64,000 nucleotides of DNA. Source: Forficula auricularia. Taxonomy: Eukaryota > Arthropoda > Insecta > Dermaptera > Forficulidae. The stretch's first letter is position 1; every line of letters begins with the position of its first letter. The DNA lies in NCBI GenBank assembly GCA_024734495.1, contig JALMQS010000099.1, forward strand, positions 94,475,388 through 94,539,387, read 5' to 3'. Under the pieces are notes generated by a model, which worked only from the letters and a program-made list of their open reading frames with translations, was not told the DNA's origin and did not search any database. Both the position numbers and the translations under genes were made by a program. Positions 46,262-57,507 of the stretch are shown here, one piece after another.

Positions 46262-46997
46262 GTATGTTTGGCACCGACTTCAAAAAGTAATTTCATGTTA
46301 ATATTTCGTCGTTTAGTTGTAACTAAATAAGATATTTTATTTTATACCGTTTAGTGTATTTTATTTGATTTTTAAGTTATTATTATTTTATTTGTTGAAA
46401 TTAATTTTTTTGAAGTCAGTTTTATTTTTTTTATAAAAATTATTTTTATTTTTCTCTTTTTAGTGTTGTTATTAATAGTGACTTAAGATAATGCTTTGTA
46501 TACACTTTGTTCACGTAAGAGAAAGCGTCGGGCGAATGAATCAGAAAATGATAATAAAATTCAATTCATAAATATAGAAATTCTCTCGAAACGTTTGCGG
46601 GTTTTAAATGAATGTTTTAAGATTTTTTATTTTTTTATTATAATTTCGATTATTTGGTCATGAGAATTGGAGATTTACGTTATTTGGTCATTGATCATAT
46701 CTTCAGAACTTGACCAAATTAATATGGTACCATCCCTAAGGGACCCTCTTTCCAATAAAACAAGAATCATTAAAATCGGTTCATAAACAAAGAAGTTATG
46801 CCTAAACAAACATATCAAAAATAGTCCAATACCAATGAAAAAAAAGGGAACCAATCGGAAGCTAGACTGAACCCAATGCAAAAAAAATTTCAAAATCGGT
46901 TCACAATTAGCGGAGATATGAGGTAACATAGACACACAAAAAAAAAAAAATCACTCAAATAGAGAACCTCCTCCTATTTTGAAGTCGGTTAAAAAAA
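46262..46997. mobile_element. Element bounded by CCGACTTCAAAA termini
   Basis: ACCGACTTCAAAAAG at 46271 faces TTTTGAAGTCGGTT ending near 46990, an inverted pair. The right terminus also holds GAGAACCTCCTCCT, matching the terminal module at 18725-18790 in reverse. A plus-strand stretch near 46515 encodes a short basic RKRKRRANESEN-like run that may be the relic of a protein start. No domain identified. Confidence 0.55.
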
Positions 46998-47895
46998 AGT
47001 TTATCTAATCGCCCTGCCAGCAGTCGAGTTTCACTTACAATACTTACTACTGTAGTAAACATAACTTAATAGCATTTGCGAATTGTATATATTAAGTGTT
47101 TGCGTGTATATCTTGTATATACTATATGTATTATTCATAGGTACCTAAGAAATTTAAAAAATAAATTATTCAATTTTTATTTCAAATTCTCTTAAAACCT
47201 ATTTTTTAGAACGGCATTACAATAAATGTGTATGAACTTGAAATTGGATGAGATTGTCTTTTAATATAGTCTAGAATACATTGGATGGAATGACAGCGAA
47301 CGGTGTTTTACCATCGATAAGCTGCATTGACTGCCTGAACTGAAAGGACTTGAATCCCGTTAACGCTTCCAACCAAGTCAAAGGACAATCTCAGGCAATC
47401 ACAATCTTTTATTTTGGAGAAAGAGTGCCTATTAAGGAATCAGCCTCTTGTTCTATAGAAAAAGTACAGTTCACAATGAAAATGATATACATATTTGACT
47501 GGGAGGGAATGAATTTGTTAAAATACAATTCAATGGGATTCATTGAAGGAAGATTATATGGAAATTTGCTTTTTTTATTATCCTTTGCAAACTGTATTTT
47601 TATTTAGCCTTTCTCTCTAATCCAGTCCTATTCAAAGATTGGATTTCTAGAAATTTTATTTAGTCAGGCAGATAGAAACTTGTTGGAATGTAATTTCTAG
47701 ATATTTAACGCAGCCTAATCGATTTGAATATTTTAATTCTTCTGTATTTGACATTTTTCTTAATATATTTTTTAATAAACAATCATCATAAATATATAAT
47801 CAATCTTTATTAAATTACTCAATTATTTTTATTTCGTTTTATTGACAAAAAATAAACACCGAGAGCAGCAATGCATTTATTAAATTAAAGAGTAA
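46998..47895. other. Anonymous AT-rich span
   Basis: An 85-codon plus-strand frame (47350-47607) has no recognisable domain. No repeat partner found. Confidence 0.4.
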
Positions 47896-48075
47896 CTCAC
47901 GGGGTCGGTTGGCTGAGGGGATAGCGTACCAGCCTGCTAATCAAGTGAAGTGGATCCGGGTTCGAATCCGATTCGCGGCAATCAGCTAAAATCTGATCCC
48001 TAGATAGAAGACAAAAATTTTAAAATATAATAGTATCTTAAATTGTCTGATGTTTAGAAAGGCCGAAAAGCCAAA
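47896..48075 (+). mobile_element. tRNA-derived SINE with 9-bp target duplication
   Basis: The head contains TGGCTGAGGGGATAGCG (A-box) and GGTTCGAATCC (perfect B-box) 40-50 bases apart. The acceptor and T-stem strands do not pair correctly, ruling out a working tRNA. AAAGAGTAA flanks it at 47887-47895 and 48076-48084. The body differs from the (AAG)n SINEs, so this is a separate family. Confidence 0.85.
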
Positions 48076-48109
48076 AAAGAGTAATTAGCATAATAGTTAT
48101 ATCACACTA

Positions 48110-48600
48110 CTATTATTTATTTATTTATTTATTTATTAACAGGCAGTCACACCATTTTTCACAAATCACAAGTACATGTATATAAATAGTAAAGTATGAG
48201 AAAAAATAATATAAAAATAAAGTATAAATGACAAAGACAATAGGAAAAGATAGATGATAACATAAACATATTATAATTATAAAACAAAGTCCAATGATAA
48301 AGGTATAAAAAAAATTATAGATTATTAGTTAAATATACAAAAAAAACATAAATAGACTTAATACAAATTATATTAAATTCAGAACAAGATTATAAATCTA
48401 ATATAAGTAGATATAAATACAAAAAACAATAAATAAACTTAGTACAATTTATATAAATTTAAAATATAAATTCAGAACACAACATAAATCTAATATAATT
48501 AAATATAAATATAAAAACAAGTAAACTTAAAATAAATTATATAAATTTAAATCATAATATCAGAACATAAATATAAATTTAAATCATTTAGATCAACCAT
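48110..48600. repeat. (TATT)n tract and about 80-bp AT-rich tandem repeat
   Basis: A (TATT)n run at 48115-48145 is followed by three diverged units (about 48340, 48420 and 48510). Each contains AAACTTA-type sequence, ATTCAGAACA and AAATCTAATATAA. Confidence 0.65.
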
Positions 48601-48654
48601 GGATTATTGTTTGACACTGAATTTGGAATTTTAATTTAATATTTTTAGAGAAAA

Positions 48655-49101
48655 TGCTATTGAAGACATATGTATGGAGCATAGCCATGTACGGGTGTGA
48701 AACCTGGACAATTAGAAAAGCGGAGAGAAAGAGATTAGAGGCTTTCGAAATGTGGTGCTACAGAAGAATGATGAATATCAAATGGATGGATAAAATTACA
48801 AATGAAGAAGTTCTTGGAAGAATCGGAGACAGAAGAACCTTGTGGAAGAGTCTGAAGAAGAGGAAGAGGTCAGATGATGGGGCACACACTGAGACATGGG
48901 GGACTGCTTAGGGATATCTTGGAGGGGGGGTGGGAAAGAAAAGGGGAAGGAGAAGACCCAGATTAGAATATTTCAACCAAATAATTGGGGATATGGGATG
49001 CCAGACATTTAGAGAGGTCAAACAGCTGGCGGGGGACAGAGTCAAGTGGAGACGGATTGTTGCATCAAACCAGTCTTAGGACTGTATACTCGATGATGAT
49101 G
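48655..49101 (+). pseudogene. 5'-truncated LINE: non-LTR retrotransposon ORF2 C-terminus, (GAT)n tail
   Basis: The frame up to 48911 begins with a YGCETWTIRKAERKRLEAFE segment and MWCYRRMM, the conserved post-RT block of non-LTR elements. A frameshift near 48850 moves into a second frame with GHTLRHGGLLRDILEGG, a basic RGRRRPRLEYF stretch, and KWRRIVASNQS before the stop. The tail is GATGATGATG. AGAGAAAA flanks it at 48647-48654 and 49102-49109. The short tail suggests an RTE-like clade, which is an inference. Confidence 0.9.
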
Positions 49102-49109
49102 AGAGAAAA

Positions 49110-50027
49110 ATAAATAACAATTCGGAGAGCTATATTTACCTCGAGCGTCAAGACAGTTCCGATTTTTTTTAATCCAGGAGGGCAAAACTTTAGTGGTACG
49201 AGGGATAAATTTGATTCACTCCTTCATTCAAATCACGACAAGTGAATAAAAATTTGAGTGAAAACAACAGGACTTATATATTGTATATTAAAATTTCGAA
49301 AACTCGCGCGAAAATAATATTTCAAATATGGTAACGCCTGTAGGCTATGCAATCACTATGCTTTTAAAATTGATATGTAAGCTATCTGAAGGGGGTTAAC
49401 GTGAAGATGCGTTGAATCGATTGCAAAATTTGTACCGGGCAGACAGACAAACAGATAGACAACAAAACGCGTTTATATTGAATTGTCATCCAGTCCTGTA
49501 GCTATGATTGAAATTTCAAGTCTTTGGTTCATCTGGAAGTTAGTTTAAAATTGATTGCGAAATTTCTGTCGAACAGACATACAGACAAGAAAGAGTTAAT
49601 AAAAACGTGGTAAAATTTAAAAGTTTATTATAGGGTCTCTTGAATACAATTCAATTTTTTTTTTTTTTAATTTTATTGGACCAATTATTTTACATGAATT
49701 AATGTATACATATTTGAGCCTCGACTTCGGAGATTACTTCTCCACCATCGACTGTCCTTGATCATCTTTTTAGTCCTTGTTTTTAATAAGAGGAAAAAAA
49801 TTAATTAAATAAAAAAACCTCTTTTCCGATAATTATTCCATTCAATCCGATTTTCCACTCATTCCAATACAATTCAATAACTTTTTTTGATCTACGTGAC
49901 ATGTGACTATACTCCAAGGATACAAGTAGAAATTTTAACCCTATATTATGTATGTTAATATAAATAAAGTTTGATGTTTACCCTTCTTAGTATCGTTAGA
50001 AAGGAAAAATGTATCTGATTCTAGTTT
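49110..50027. other. Anonymous span with transposon scraps
   Basis: TTGTACCGGGCAGACAGACA near 49430 and a similar GAACAGACATACAGAC near 49570 recall the R1-type modules, but the alignment is weak. No gene. Confidence 0.45.
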
Positions 50028-50031
50028 ATGT

Positions 50032-50637
50032 TGTAATGAAATAAGCACCCCTTGGCCCTTATATTCATAATCGGCATATAGCTTGCCAGGTTTGTTTTAT
50101 TGTTTCTTTTAGTAGGTGCAGTTGGCAGCCTGTCATTGCTCCCCGCCCCGTTGCTATCATGAGTTGCGCGTGGAAGGAGATCTCGACTGGCGGAGTCAGT
50201 CAGCCGGAGGCACGCTAGCGGACACAAACTCTATGACTCAGCTGATGCATGCTGTCCACCATTGTTGTTCACTTTCTTTGTTAATTAAACTTATATTAAA
50301 TTCAGTCACTTTACACACACACAGTTTCAACTTGTTTCAATCGCTGTATTCATTGTCTTTCTTTACTTATATATATTATTATTCTATTAATACACATTGT
50401 ACCAAATGCTTATTCTTCTTTGTTTAAATTAAAATCTTTTCATTGTCTTTCTTTACTGATATATAATTATTCTCTTAACACACATTGTACCAAATGCTTA
50501 TTCTTTTTACATAAATTAAAATCTTTTCTATCAAAAACTTCAATCTTTTAATTCCAGAGTGCTAAATATACCATTACACAATAAATTCCTAAATTGGGCC
50601 TCACCCAGATTTAACATAGGCAGGTTAAATCATTACA
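50032..50637 (+). repeat. 5' LTR
   Basis: Ends TG...CA. It contains an internal duplication of about 90 bp: CATTGTCTTTCTTTACT is repeated at about 50353 and 50439, each followed by ACACATTGTACCAAATGCTT. A 103-codon frame over it is not a gene. Promoter elements are expected here but no unambiguous TATA box stands out. Confidence 0.95.
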
Positions 50638-50660
50638 TGGAGGACCGCACCGATATGACG
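50638..50660 (+). promoter_or_regulatory. Probable primer binding site
   Basis: TGGAGGACCGCACCG begins immediately after the LTR. TGG matches the CCA end of a tRNA. I could not identify the tRNA. Confidence 0.6.
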
Positions 50661-50808
50661 AATGAAACAAGTTCAACCTGTGTGTATTTGTTGTAATTAA
50701 TTATCATTTTATTTTTTTAGTCCAAAATCTTGTGAAATAATTGGCGTGAAGGGCCTAATTAATTTGATTTATTTTTTTAATAGTGATACCATCTGTCCTG
50801 AAATAACA

Positions 50809-51012
50809 ATGACGTCAATCGCAGAACTGTTGGAAGAAGGAGAGCAACAACCATTGGCACACTCCTCGGCGTTAAACAATCTCAACAACCAACCAGACCA
50901 GGCCCAAATGGAGACGATATCATGTGAGTTGCAGGGCATTTCACAGCCCAATATTACACAGAATTTTTACAACCTAGTCTCCCACAAACACAAATTGATA
51001 TGGCACAAATAA
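50809..51012 (+). pseudogene. Start of the gag frame, frameshifted
   Basis: The ATG at 50809 opens a frame starting MTSIAELLEEGEQQ. It runs off-frame near 50965, at a T-run. The downstream 51000 frame, read backwards in phase, continues naturally into QPSLPQTQID before its first methionine. The two were therefore one gag frame before a small indel. Confidence 0.7.
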
Positions 51013-51854
51013 CGGCATTGTTTAAGGATTTAAAAAATGATATAAAGGAAATGGGTAAAGACCTAAAAAGTCAAATAGATGGGCTGAAAGGTAAGGTAGA
51101 CTATTATGTTCGGGACAGGGAACAAAAGAGAAGGGAGGTTGACGAGATAAAACTTGAGCAGGAAAACCTCGTAAAACTATCCTTTCAGTCCCATGCTGTA
51201 GCAATTGAGATAAAGGGTCAAAATTATAGTGTTCCCGAGGTCCCGGTCCATTTTCAAGAGTCCTTTGCGGTGGCCCTTTGTGAAACCAGGACAACGAGTC
51301 TGTCCCAACAATTGCTGCCTCTGGAGGATGTGCCTGAGCCCGCATCCTCTCTAGAGAGGCGACAGTTACATGAACTCTTAAATGAGTTCCAGGATATATT
51401 TTCCCCCGAGCCTGGGTGTATGAAGGGCTACCAACATGTCATTGAGCTGACTGATATGGTTCCTTTCAAGGCCAAAACCTACCCGATTCCCATAACCCTT
51501 CTAACTGATCGCGGAACTCAATTCACCTCTAAGAAATTTCATGATTTCATTGGTGAAATGTGCACTGAATTGCGAATTGTCGCCATCCGCGATCAACAGG
51601 CCAACCCGGCTGAGCGTACCATGAAAGAGTTAAACCGGCCTTTTCGTGCTTATGTGCACCATAACCATCCAAAGGTACTGTCATCATTAATTGACAAAGT
51701 TTGTCAAAAGTTCTTCCTACTGTATGACGGCCCGTTCCGAGTGGCTGAAATCCGCCCCGGGGGCACGTATGTATTGGAGACCACCCGTGGTAAGCAGCAG
51801 GGTGTCTACAATATCCGTTTATTAAAACGATTCTACCCTCGCCCAGAGCAGTAA
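51000..51854 (+). CDS. Shortened gag/pol fusion of the gypsy-type element (284 codons)
   Basis: Three pieces of a normally much longer polyprotein are joined in one open frame. Residues 1-60 are a lysine-rich coiled coil of gag type. Residues about 60-165 correspond to the region leading into reverse transcriptase, ending in a KAKTYPIP motif. From about 166 the frame switches to the integrase core with LLTDRGTQFTS (second catalytic aspartate) and NPAERTMKEL (the region of the catalytic glutamate). The last 55 residues are the integrase GPY/F-type C-terminal domain. Protease, almost all of RT, RNase H and the integrase zinc finger are missing. It could not encode working enzymes, yet the frame is intact. 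Confidence 0.88.
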   Translation: MAQITALFKDLKNDIKEMGKDLKSQIDGLKGKVDYYVRDREQKRREVDEIKLEQENLVKLSFQSHAVAIEIKGQNYSVPEVPVHFQESFAVALCETRTTSLSQQLLPLEDVPEPASSLERRQLHELLNEFQDIFSPEPGCMKGYQHVIELTDMVPFKAKTYPIPITLLTDRGTQFTSKKFHDFIGEMCTELRIVAIRDQQANPAERTMKELNRPFRAYVHHNHPKVLSSLIDKVCQKFFLLYDGPFRVAEIRPGGTYVLETTRGKQQGVYNIRLLKRFYPRPEQ

Positions 51855-53893
51855 CCTCAAAAAAAGGTTACAAACCACACGCTAATTCAGTGTGGGGGCT
51901 TGCTCTAATGAATTCTATATTTTCTTCTTTTTCCCCCCTCTTTTTTTAATCCCAATATTTTTCATTATTTGTAAAATTTGTAAATAATTTTGTTTATTTT
52001 ATATTTTTTATTCTCTTATACTTTAGAGGTAATTCAATAGTCGGTCTGTCTCTTAATAAATTTTGTAAAATTTAACTAAGTCCGTTTTTGTTTAAAATTA
52101 GGAAATTCTAAAAATTTTCTTTTCTATAAAGAAAAATCTTTAATATAATTAAGATTTAAAAAGTCAGTCTGTCTCTTTCTAAAGAAAAATAAAATTCGAA
52201 TAAATATTTCTTTGTCTGTCAAATTGATGAATTGTGTTATAATTTCATCAAGTAATTTTTTGTATGTAATATTGAGATTCTAAAAAATTCATTCTATTAA
52301 GAAAAATCCTTAATATAATTAAGATTTCAAAAGTCCGTATTTTTCTTCCTAAAGGAAAATACATTTCAAGTAATTGTCTCTTTAACCTTCAAAAATAATT
52401 TTTTTAAGTTTTCTTAGTTGGAAAATTTAAAATAATATTATAATCTTCACTATAATATTTTGAAATTCTATAAAGTCTTGGATAATTCCAAAAATTTCAA
52501 TATAATAATGAATCTAATCCTTATCAGTAATAGATAATTTTCATTAATTAGTCATAAAGAGATAAGCCTAATCCTTGAATAATTAAAGTTTCAAGTTAAA
52601 AGAACAATTGAATTGGTTCTAATGTAAATTTATAATTAGTTAATTTCATTTTACTTACAAATAATTATAATTGTATTTTTTTGACAATCTGTCAGTCTGT
52701 CCACAAAAATTGAATTATCTCATATTATTCTTTTAAATTATCAAATCTTTCTTTCGCGTGATAAAAATCTCGATCCGTTAATATGAAATTCGTTTGTAGC
52801 TAATTCCATGTTCCGCTAATTTCCTAACTCACGTTAAACCTGGGTAATTTTCCAATGAGTAATAATTCTTAGTCTATAGTATGCTTTGGTATGGGTTTTG
52901 TTTATTCAAACTAGTCTGGTGTGGGTATTCTGCAAGCAATTTCGCAGGCTAATTGGCCATCCGACGGGGTTGTCGCCCAGATAGCTTGAATGCGAGCGGG
53001 CAAGTTCCCATTGGGTTGAATAAGAGTATAGATAATGTTCCATAGCTTATCGAAAATGTTTTCATTTCTATATTTACTTTATTAATAAATTGCCGAAGCA
53101 AAATTTCTTCAATTCTGAAAACAGATATCAAATAATATAAAATATATTTGTTTATTTACTATGGGGACCACTAGTATATTTTATACTAGTAAAATTTTTT
53201 TATTTACATCGAAGTTCACTATATCCAAAGGTACCATAATATTGTTCCGTAGTAAGGCTGTGTGAACTACTGAACGGAAGTATTTACTGTTAGTAAACAA
53301 ACCAAAGGTGTGTTAATCGAATGATTAGGTTCATTCATTTGTTTTATATGAAGATTGCCCATCTAATTTTTGTTGGACAATTCTTTAATAAAGTCTGAAT
53401 TCTATTATCTAAAAATAAAGGGTCGAATCCCGTTAGGGACATTTTTTATTTAATTGTTTACAATTGGAGTTTAAAACGATAATGGTTAGATATCCGCCTT
53501 TAGCCAATTATTCTATTAGTAATCAATATTAAATTTCTATAGTTCAACAATCTTTTTATGGATGTTAAAATATTTCAAAACATTTAGTTTTGATTAAAGA
53601 AATCTCCTTACAAGAGTTTATTTGAGAATTCCTATTGCATCTTTTTGTAACTACAAATTATTTTATAATTAAATGATCCAATGCGTCCACCTTAAATACA
53701 TTATTCTATTAATAACAAATGCAATCTACAACAGCCTAGTCTAGCTAATTTCGTGAATTTCCTAGTATATAGGAGCATTTATGATAGTAAATAACTTCCC
53801 GCTCATTATTCTATGTTAATATAGGCAGTTTTGATATATTCCCAAACAAGTCCAATTTGTTTATTGAATGCATAACAAGTAAAGGTCAGCATA

Positions 53894-53930
53894 GTTGCCT
53901 TCCAAGCAGTTGGTACGGGTTCATATCCCG
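53894..53930 (+). other. Partial tRNA-Gly(UCC)-like arms
   Basis: GTTGC-CTTCCAA-GCAGT folds as a 5-bp anticodon stem with a 7-base loop reading UCC. After a 5-base variable region comes a T-arm CGGG-TTCATAT-CCCG. The acceptor and D arms are not convincing, so this is at best a tRNA relic. Confidence 0.4.
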
Positions 53931-54735
53931 CCAAAATGAGATGCATTTGTCAACAAACATTCTTGTAATCCTTTTTCGATATCAGTCTATTTTATTGAAA
54001 GTCTCTTTCAAAAATCTTTTTGTATAACTACATTTAGACATTAGTTCCAAAGGAACAAGTAAACTAAGGGTTAATAGTCATATCAAATAATTTAAATCCT
54101 GTGGCCTGTTAACTGTGAATAAAAGATCTGTGTTGGGAAGTGAAATGTTTTGCAGCCTCACGAAGGTTCTCTAAACTTTATAAGGCTCTATAATCTGAGA
54201 GCCATGGTTGTGTTGTTTATTATTTTTGATCAATCAAAGAATTCAAGGACGGATGGTCGCTATTAAATGCGCGTATTTTAATTCTTTAATTTAATGATTA
54301 TTTTGATTAAATATTTTTACATTAATTTTTCACTAATTTTTTTATAGTTTTTATTTTATTAATCGCAAAGAGAAAGAGCAAAGGTGAGATAATGTGTTGA
54401 GGTTGCTGGTTATTGGCGAGTCGATGTTGTGGAAGCGGGCGGTCTAAATTCTGCCATGCTTTAATGGTTTAATATTGTAAGTTGAGTATAATTGTTTTTT
54501 TATAAATATTTAATTTTTTTGTTTTCAGTCAAGGTCATTAATGGTCCAGTTTAAAGAATGTAGAGCACTGTTGAGTGTTCATCCTGCGTGATTTTTGGAG
54601 TGGAACTGGAATTTGAAGCCAGTTTAAAAGGACGTTCCGCTATGGTCGTGGGTCATTGGCGTGTGTGTGGGACCGGAGATTCGTTGTTGTCAATTCCCCC
54701 CCCCCTTTTTTTTCTGTGTGGAAGATGGAGAAAAG

Positions 54736-54858
54736 AGGCCTAAGAGCCTAGTTATTGGCGGCTAAGTCCGCAGGGCATAGACCCTATTGAGTGTAGTGAA
54801 GAAGGCCTAAGAGCCTAGTTATTGGCGGCTAAGTCCGCAGGGCATAGACCCTATTGAG
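54736..54858 (+). repeat. Two exact 56-bp direct repeats, 67-bp period
   Basis: AGGCCTAAGAGCCTAGTTAT through GCATAGACCCTATTGAG is present at 54736-54791 and 54803-54858. The high identity indicates a recent duplication. Confidence 0.95.
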
Positions 54859-55461
54859 GAATGAGCTGACTGCAATCCCACCGGGACGAGTTCTGGAGAA
54901 ATGGGAGGCGGGCCATTCACTCTGAGCAGTGGAGGAGGCTTTAAAGCCTCGTAAATTATATTAAATTTTGTGCCCAGTTGGAGGCGTTGTGGTTGGCCAC
55001 CCCGACAGCTGTATCCAGCTGTCTAGCATCCACTCTGGTTCTGATTTGGCAGCGGCTCGTTTTGAGGACATGCTAGTGTCCGCCCTGTAGGCTTCAGAGA
55101 CCACAGGGTAGGGCTGTGCGCTCTTAACAGCCATCCCGAATTCCCTTTTAGTTTGACAATGAATCTTTGCTCCCACGTCTTGGCCGTGGCGGGCGCTCGT
55201 TGTGGTGCGTCTGGCCCATACTGGTGGATCTGGAAAGTTCCGTTCCGATTTGAAACCAGTCATGTCCATTCAACACCTATACATTCATTGTTTTTTTATT
55301 TTTATTTTAACGTAGCTTCAGTACAGTAGATTTTCTTATGTGTCAATATTATTCCATGAAAGGAGGCATTTGAATGCTGTCTGAAGGCTGACTAAAGCAT
55401 TAAAATTGTCGCTACTTAATTCTGTGAGTGGCTCCAGTTTTAATGTTTCCGGCCGGGGGGA

Positions 55462-56067
55462 TGTAATGAAATAAGCACCCCTTGGCCCTTATATTCATAA
55501 TCGGCATATAGCTTGCCAGGTTTGTTTTATTGTTTCATTTAGTAGGTGCAGTTGGCAGCCTGTCATTGCTCCCCGCCCCGTTGCTATCATGAGTTGCGCG
55601 TGGAAGGAGATCTCGACTGGCGGAGTCAGTCAGCCGGAGGCACGCTAGCGGACACAAACTCTATGACTCAGCTGATGCATGCTGTCCACCATTGTTGTTC
55701 ACTTTCTTTGTTAATTAAACTTATATTAAATTCAGTCACTTTACACACACACAGTTTCAACTTGTTTCAATCGCTGTATTCATTGTCTTTCTTTACTTAT
55801 ATATATTATTATTCTATTAATACACATTGTACCAAATGCTTATTCTTCTTTGTTTAAATTAAAATCTTTTCATTGTCTTTCTTTACTGATATATAATTAT
55901 TCTCTTAACACACATTGTACCAAATGCTTATTCTTTTTACATAAATTAAAATCTTTTCTATCAAAAACTTCAATCTTTTAATTCCAGAGTGCTAAAAATA
56001 CCATTACACAATTAAATCCTAAATTGGGCCTCACCCAGATTTAACATAAGTAGGTTAAATCATTACA
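55462..56067 (+). repeat. 3' LTR
   Basis: Near-identical to 50032-50637. The differences are a few single bases, for example TTTCATTTA versus TTTCTTTTA near the start. Confidence 0.95.
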
Positions 56068-56071
56068 ATGT

Positions 56072-56514
56072 TAATTTAGTTTTTATATTTAGGACCTTAT
56101 CCAGGAATATATTTTTTTTCATTAAAATAACAACGCACAACCACAACACCACAGCGATCGGCGAAATAAAAAAATAAAAATAAAACCTAGGCATACGGTG
56201 ACCAATTTTTTCAACTTCATAAAAAAAACACATAATTATTCCATAATAAGGGCTCACTTCAGATTTTAAATCCCGGGCTCTAAATTTCATATGGTGGCCA
56301 TGTCAGTTATAGGTAGTTTTTTTATACATATGTAAGTACCATTATGTATTTTTATAGATAAATACCATAGACTTACCATAATTTTTTTTCTCAATATATA
56401 GTACTGATTCAATTTTAGAATATCTCGTTCAAAAAGCAGAAAATATTTTTTGAATTATTCTATTGAGGTTTTAAGAGGATGTTATAATATAGCCATAAAT
56501 GAACAATTTATAAC
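56072..56514. other. Anonymous AT-rich span
   Basis: The minus-strand 75-codon frame at 56063-56290 overlaps the LTR edge and has no known domain. Confidence 0.5.
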
Positions 56515-57065
56515 TTTTAAGGAGATATGTGTTGGTTCTAGGTGAAACATTTTAATACAATAATAAAACTTGAACAAGATGGTAAGGTATGTTTTTTTGT
56601 GAAACCTAACTTGCATCTTGTTCAAGAACAATTTATATTTAAGTTTATTAATAAGTACTAGGGCAGCTCTAGTGTACCGAGTCTTGGAAGTTTTCACTTT
56701 TTTATTATTAAATGTGCTTGTGAGCGATTCTTTCATTAGAATTTGATCAATTAAAATAACTAGAAAGAGAGCGGATAGATTGATCATTATTTCTTTAGAA
56801 CTATGGTATGTTTGTAAGGAAGCCAAATACAAGTTCAAGCCTGTTTCGGACTATTAGAGATTAATTTTCTATTATTCTAGGAATGGCCTTTTGCACTCGG
56901 ATCGAAACAATACTCGTTATATAGAGAGAGAATATTCAATTGGACTTGATTAAAATTCAGATAAAAATGTACAAAAGAAATTGCTTGTTGAGGCTCTAAA
57001 TAGCAGCAAGCGTACCGAGTATTGCAAAAGTTTTTACTTTTTCTTCTGTTTCTTTGTATTTTTAA
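56515..57065. repeat. Repeat families D (copy 3) and F (copy 2) side by side
   Basis: Bases 56515-56640 share TGGTTCTAGGTGAAACATTT with family D and contain an inverted pair CTTGAACAAGATG/CATCTTGTTCAAG. Bases 56640-57060 align with 25060-25470. Minus-strand frames of up to 118 codons over this region have no known domain. Confidence 0.75.
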
Positions 57066-57507
57066 TCGCGTCGAGAAATCCACCAAAATTTAGTAGAAAA
57101 TTAACATTGCCGAGGTAATTGCTTATCTCAATTATTGTTCCTCAAAACAACCGCACAAATGGAGAAATAAACCGAGACGTATGGTAAGCCTATAGATAAA
57201 TACAAAATAAATGTTGGTAACGAATCGGGTTATGAGGCATCTGAAATTTTTAAACAGTGTTGTAGTGGAATCGTGTTATATTATTGTTATGTTATAAGAT
57301 ATCTACCTATATTTAATTCGTATCGTAAAACTAAACCAAGGAAAATTCTTCATCGTAGTTAAAAATTTATAATTATAAAAATGGAACAGATATTAAATGT
57401 AAAGTAGAGAAATGAAGGAAAAAATAAAAAAAACGTAATTTCAACAATTTTCAATTTTTTCTTATTAAAATTATTTTAGCAGAAATTTACTCTTCTTATT
57501 ATAGAAA
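57066..57507. other. Anonymous AT-rich span
   Basis: Nothing recognised before the LTR. Confidence 0.5.

Larger units (their letters stand above)
51855..55461 (+). other. 3.6-kb non-coding 3' region of the LTR element
   Basis: No env, RT or other domain is seen. Bases 52000-54300 are AT-rich, with a degenerate duplication (AAGAAAAATCTTTAATATAA at about 52129 and 52302). Bases 54560-55280 are GC-rich. A 102-codon minus-strand frame at 54961-55269 has no known domain. The region sits between integrase and the polypurine tract, so it is carried along by the element. Confidence 0.7.
50032..56067 (+). mobile_element. Gypsy-type LTR retrotransposon, internally deleted, very young
   Basis: Two 606-bp LTRs (50032-50637 and 55462-56067) differ at only a handful of positions and begin TGTAATG and end ATTACA. 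ATGT flanks both ends (50028-50031 and 56068-56071), a 4-bp target duplication typical of Ty3/gypsy elements. TGG directly follows the 5' LTR as expected for a tRNA primer site. GGCCGGGGGGA precedes the 3' LTR as a polypurine tract. The internal region codes only a shortened gag/pol fusion, then about 3.6 kb without recognised genes. The copy must have used proteins from an intact relative. Confidence 0.95.

Noticed and set aside
46675..46935. 86-codon minus-strand frame
   Set aside because: The plus strand here is a typical transposon spacer (ATCGGTTCA-type repeats). The frame is its shadow.
47896..47985. Possible functional tRNA gene
   Set aside because: A- and B-boxes are good, but acceptor strands do not pair and a retroposon body with target duplications follows. 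It is a SINE head.
50116..50427. 103-codon frame present twice
   Set aside because: It is inside the LTR and is duplicated at 55546-55857 only because the LTR is duplicated.
54961..55269. 102-codon minus-strand frame in the LTR element
   Set aside because: It is antisense to the element, in its GC-rich 3' block, with no domain. Most likely chance.
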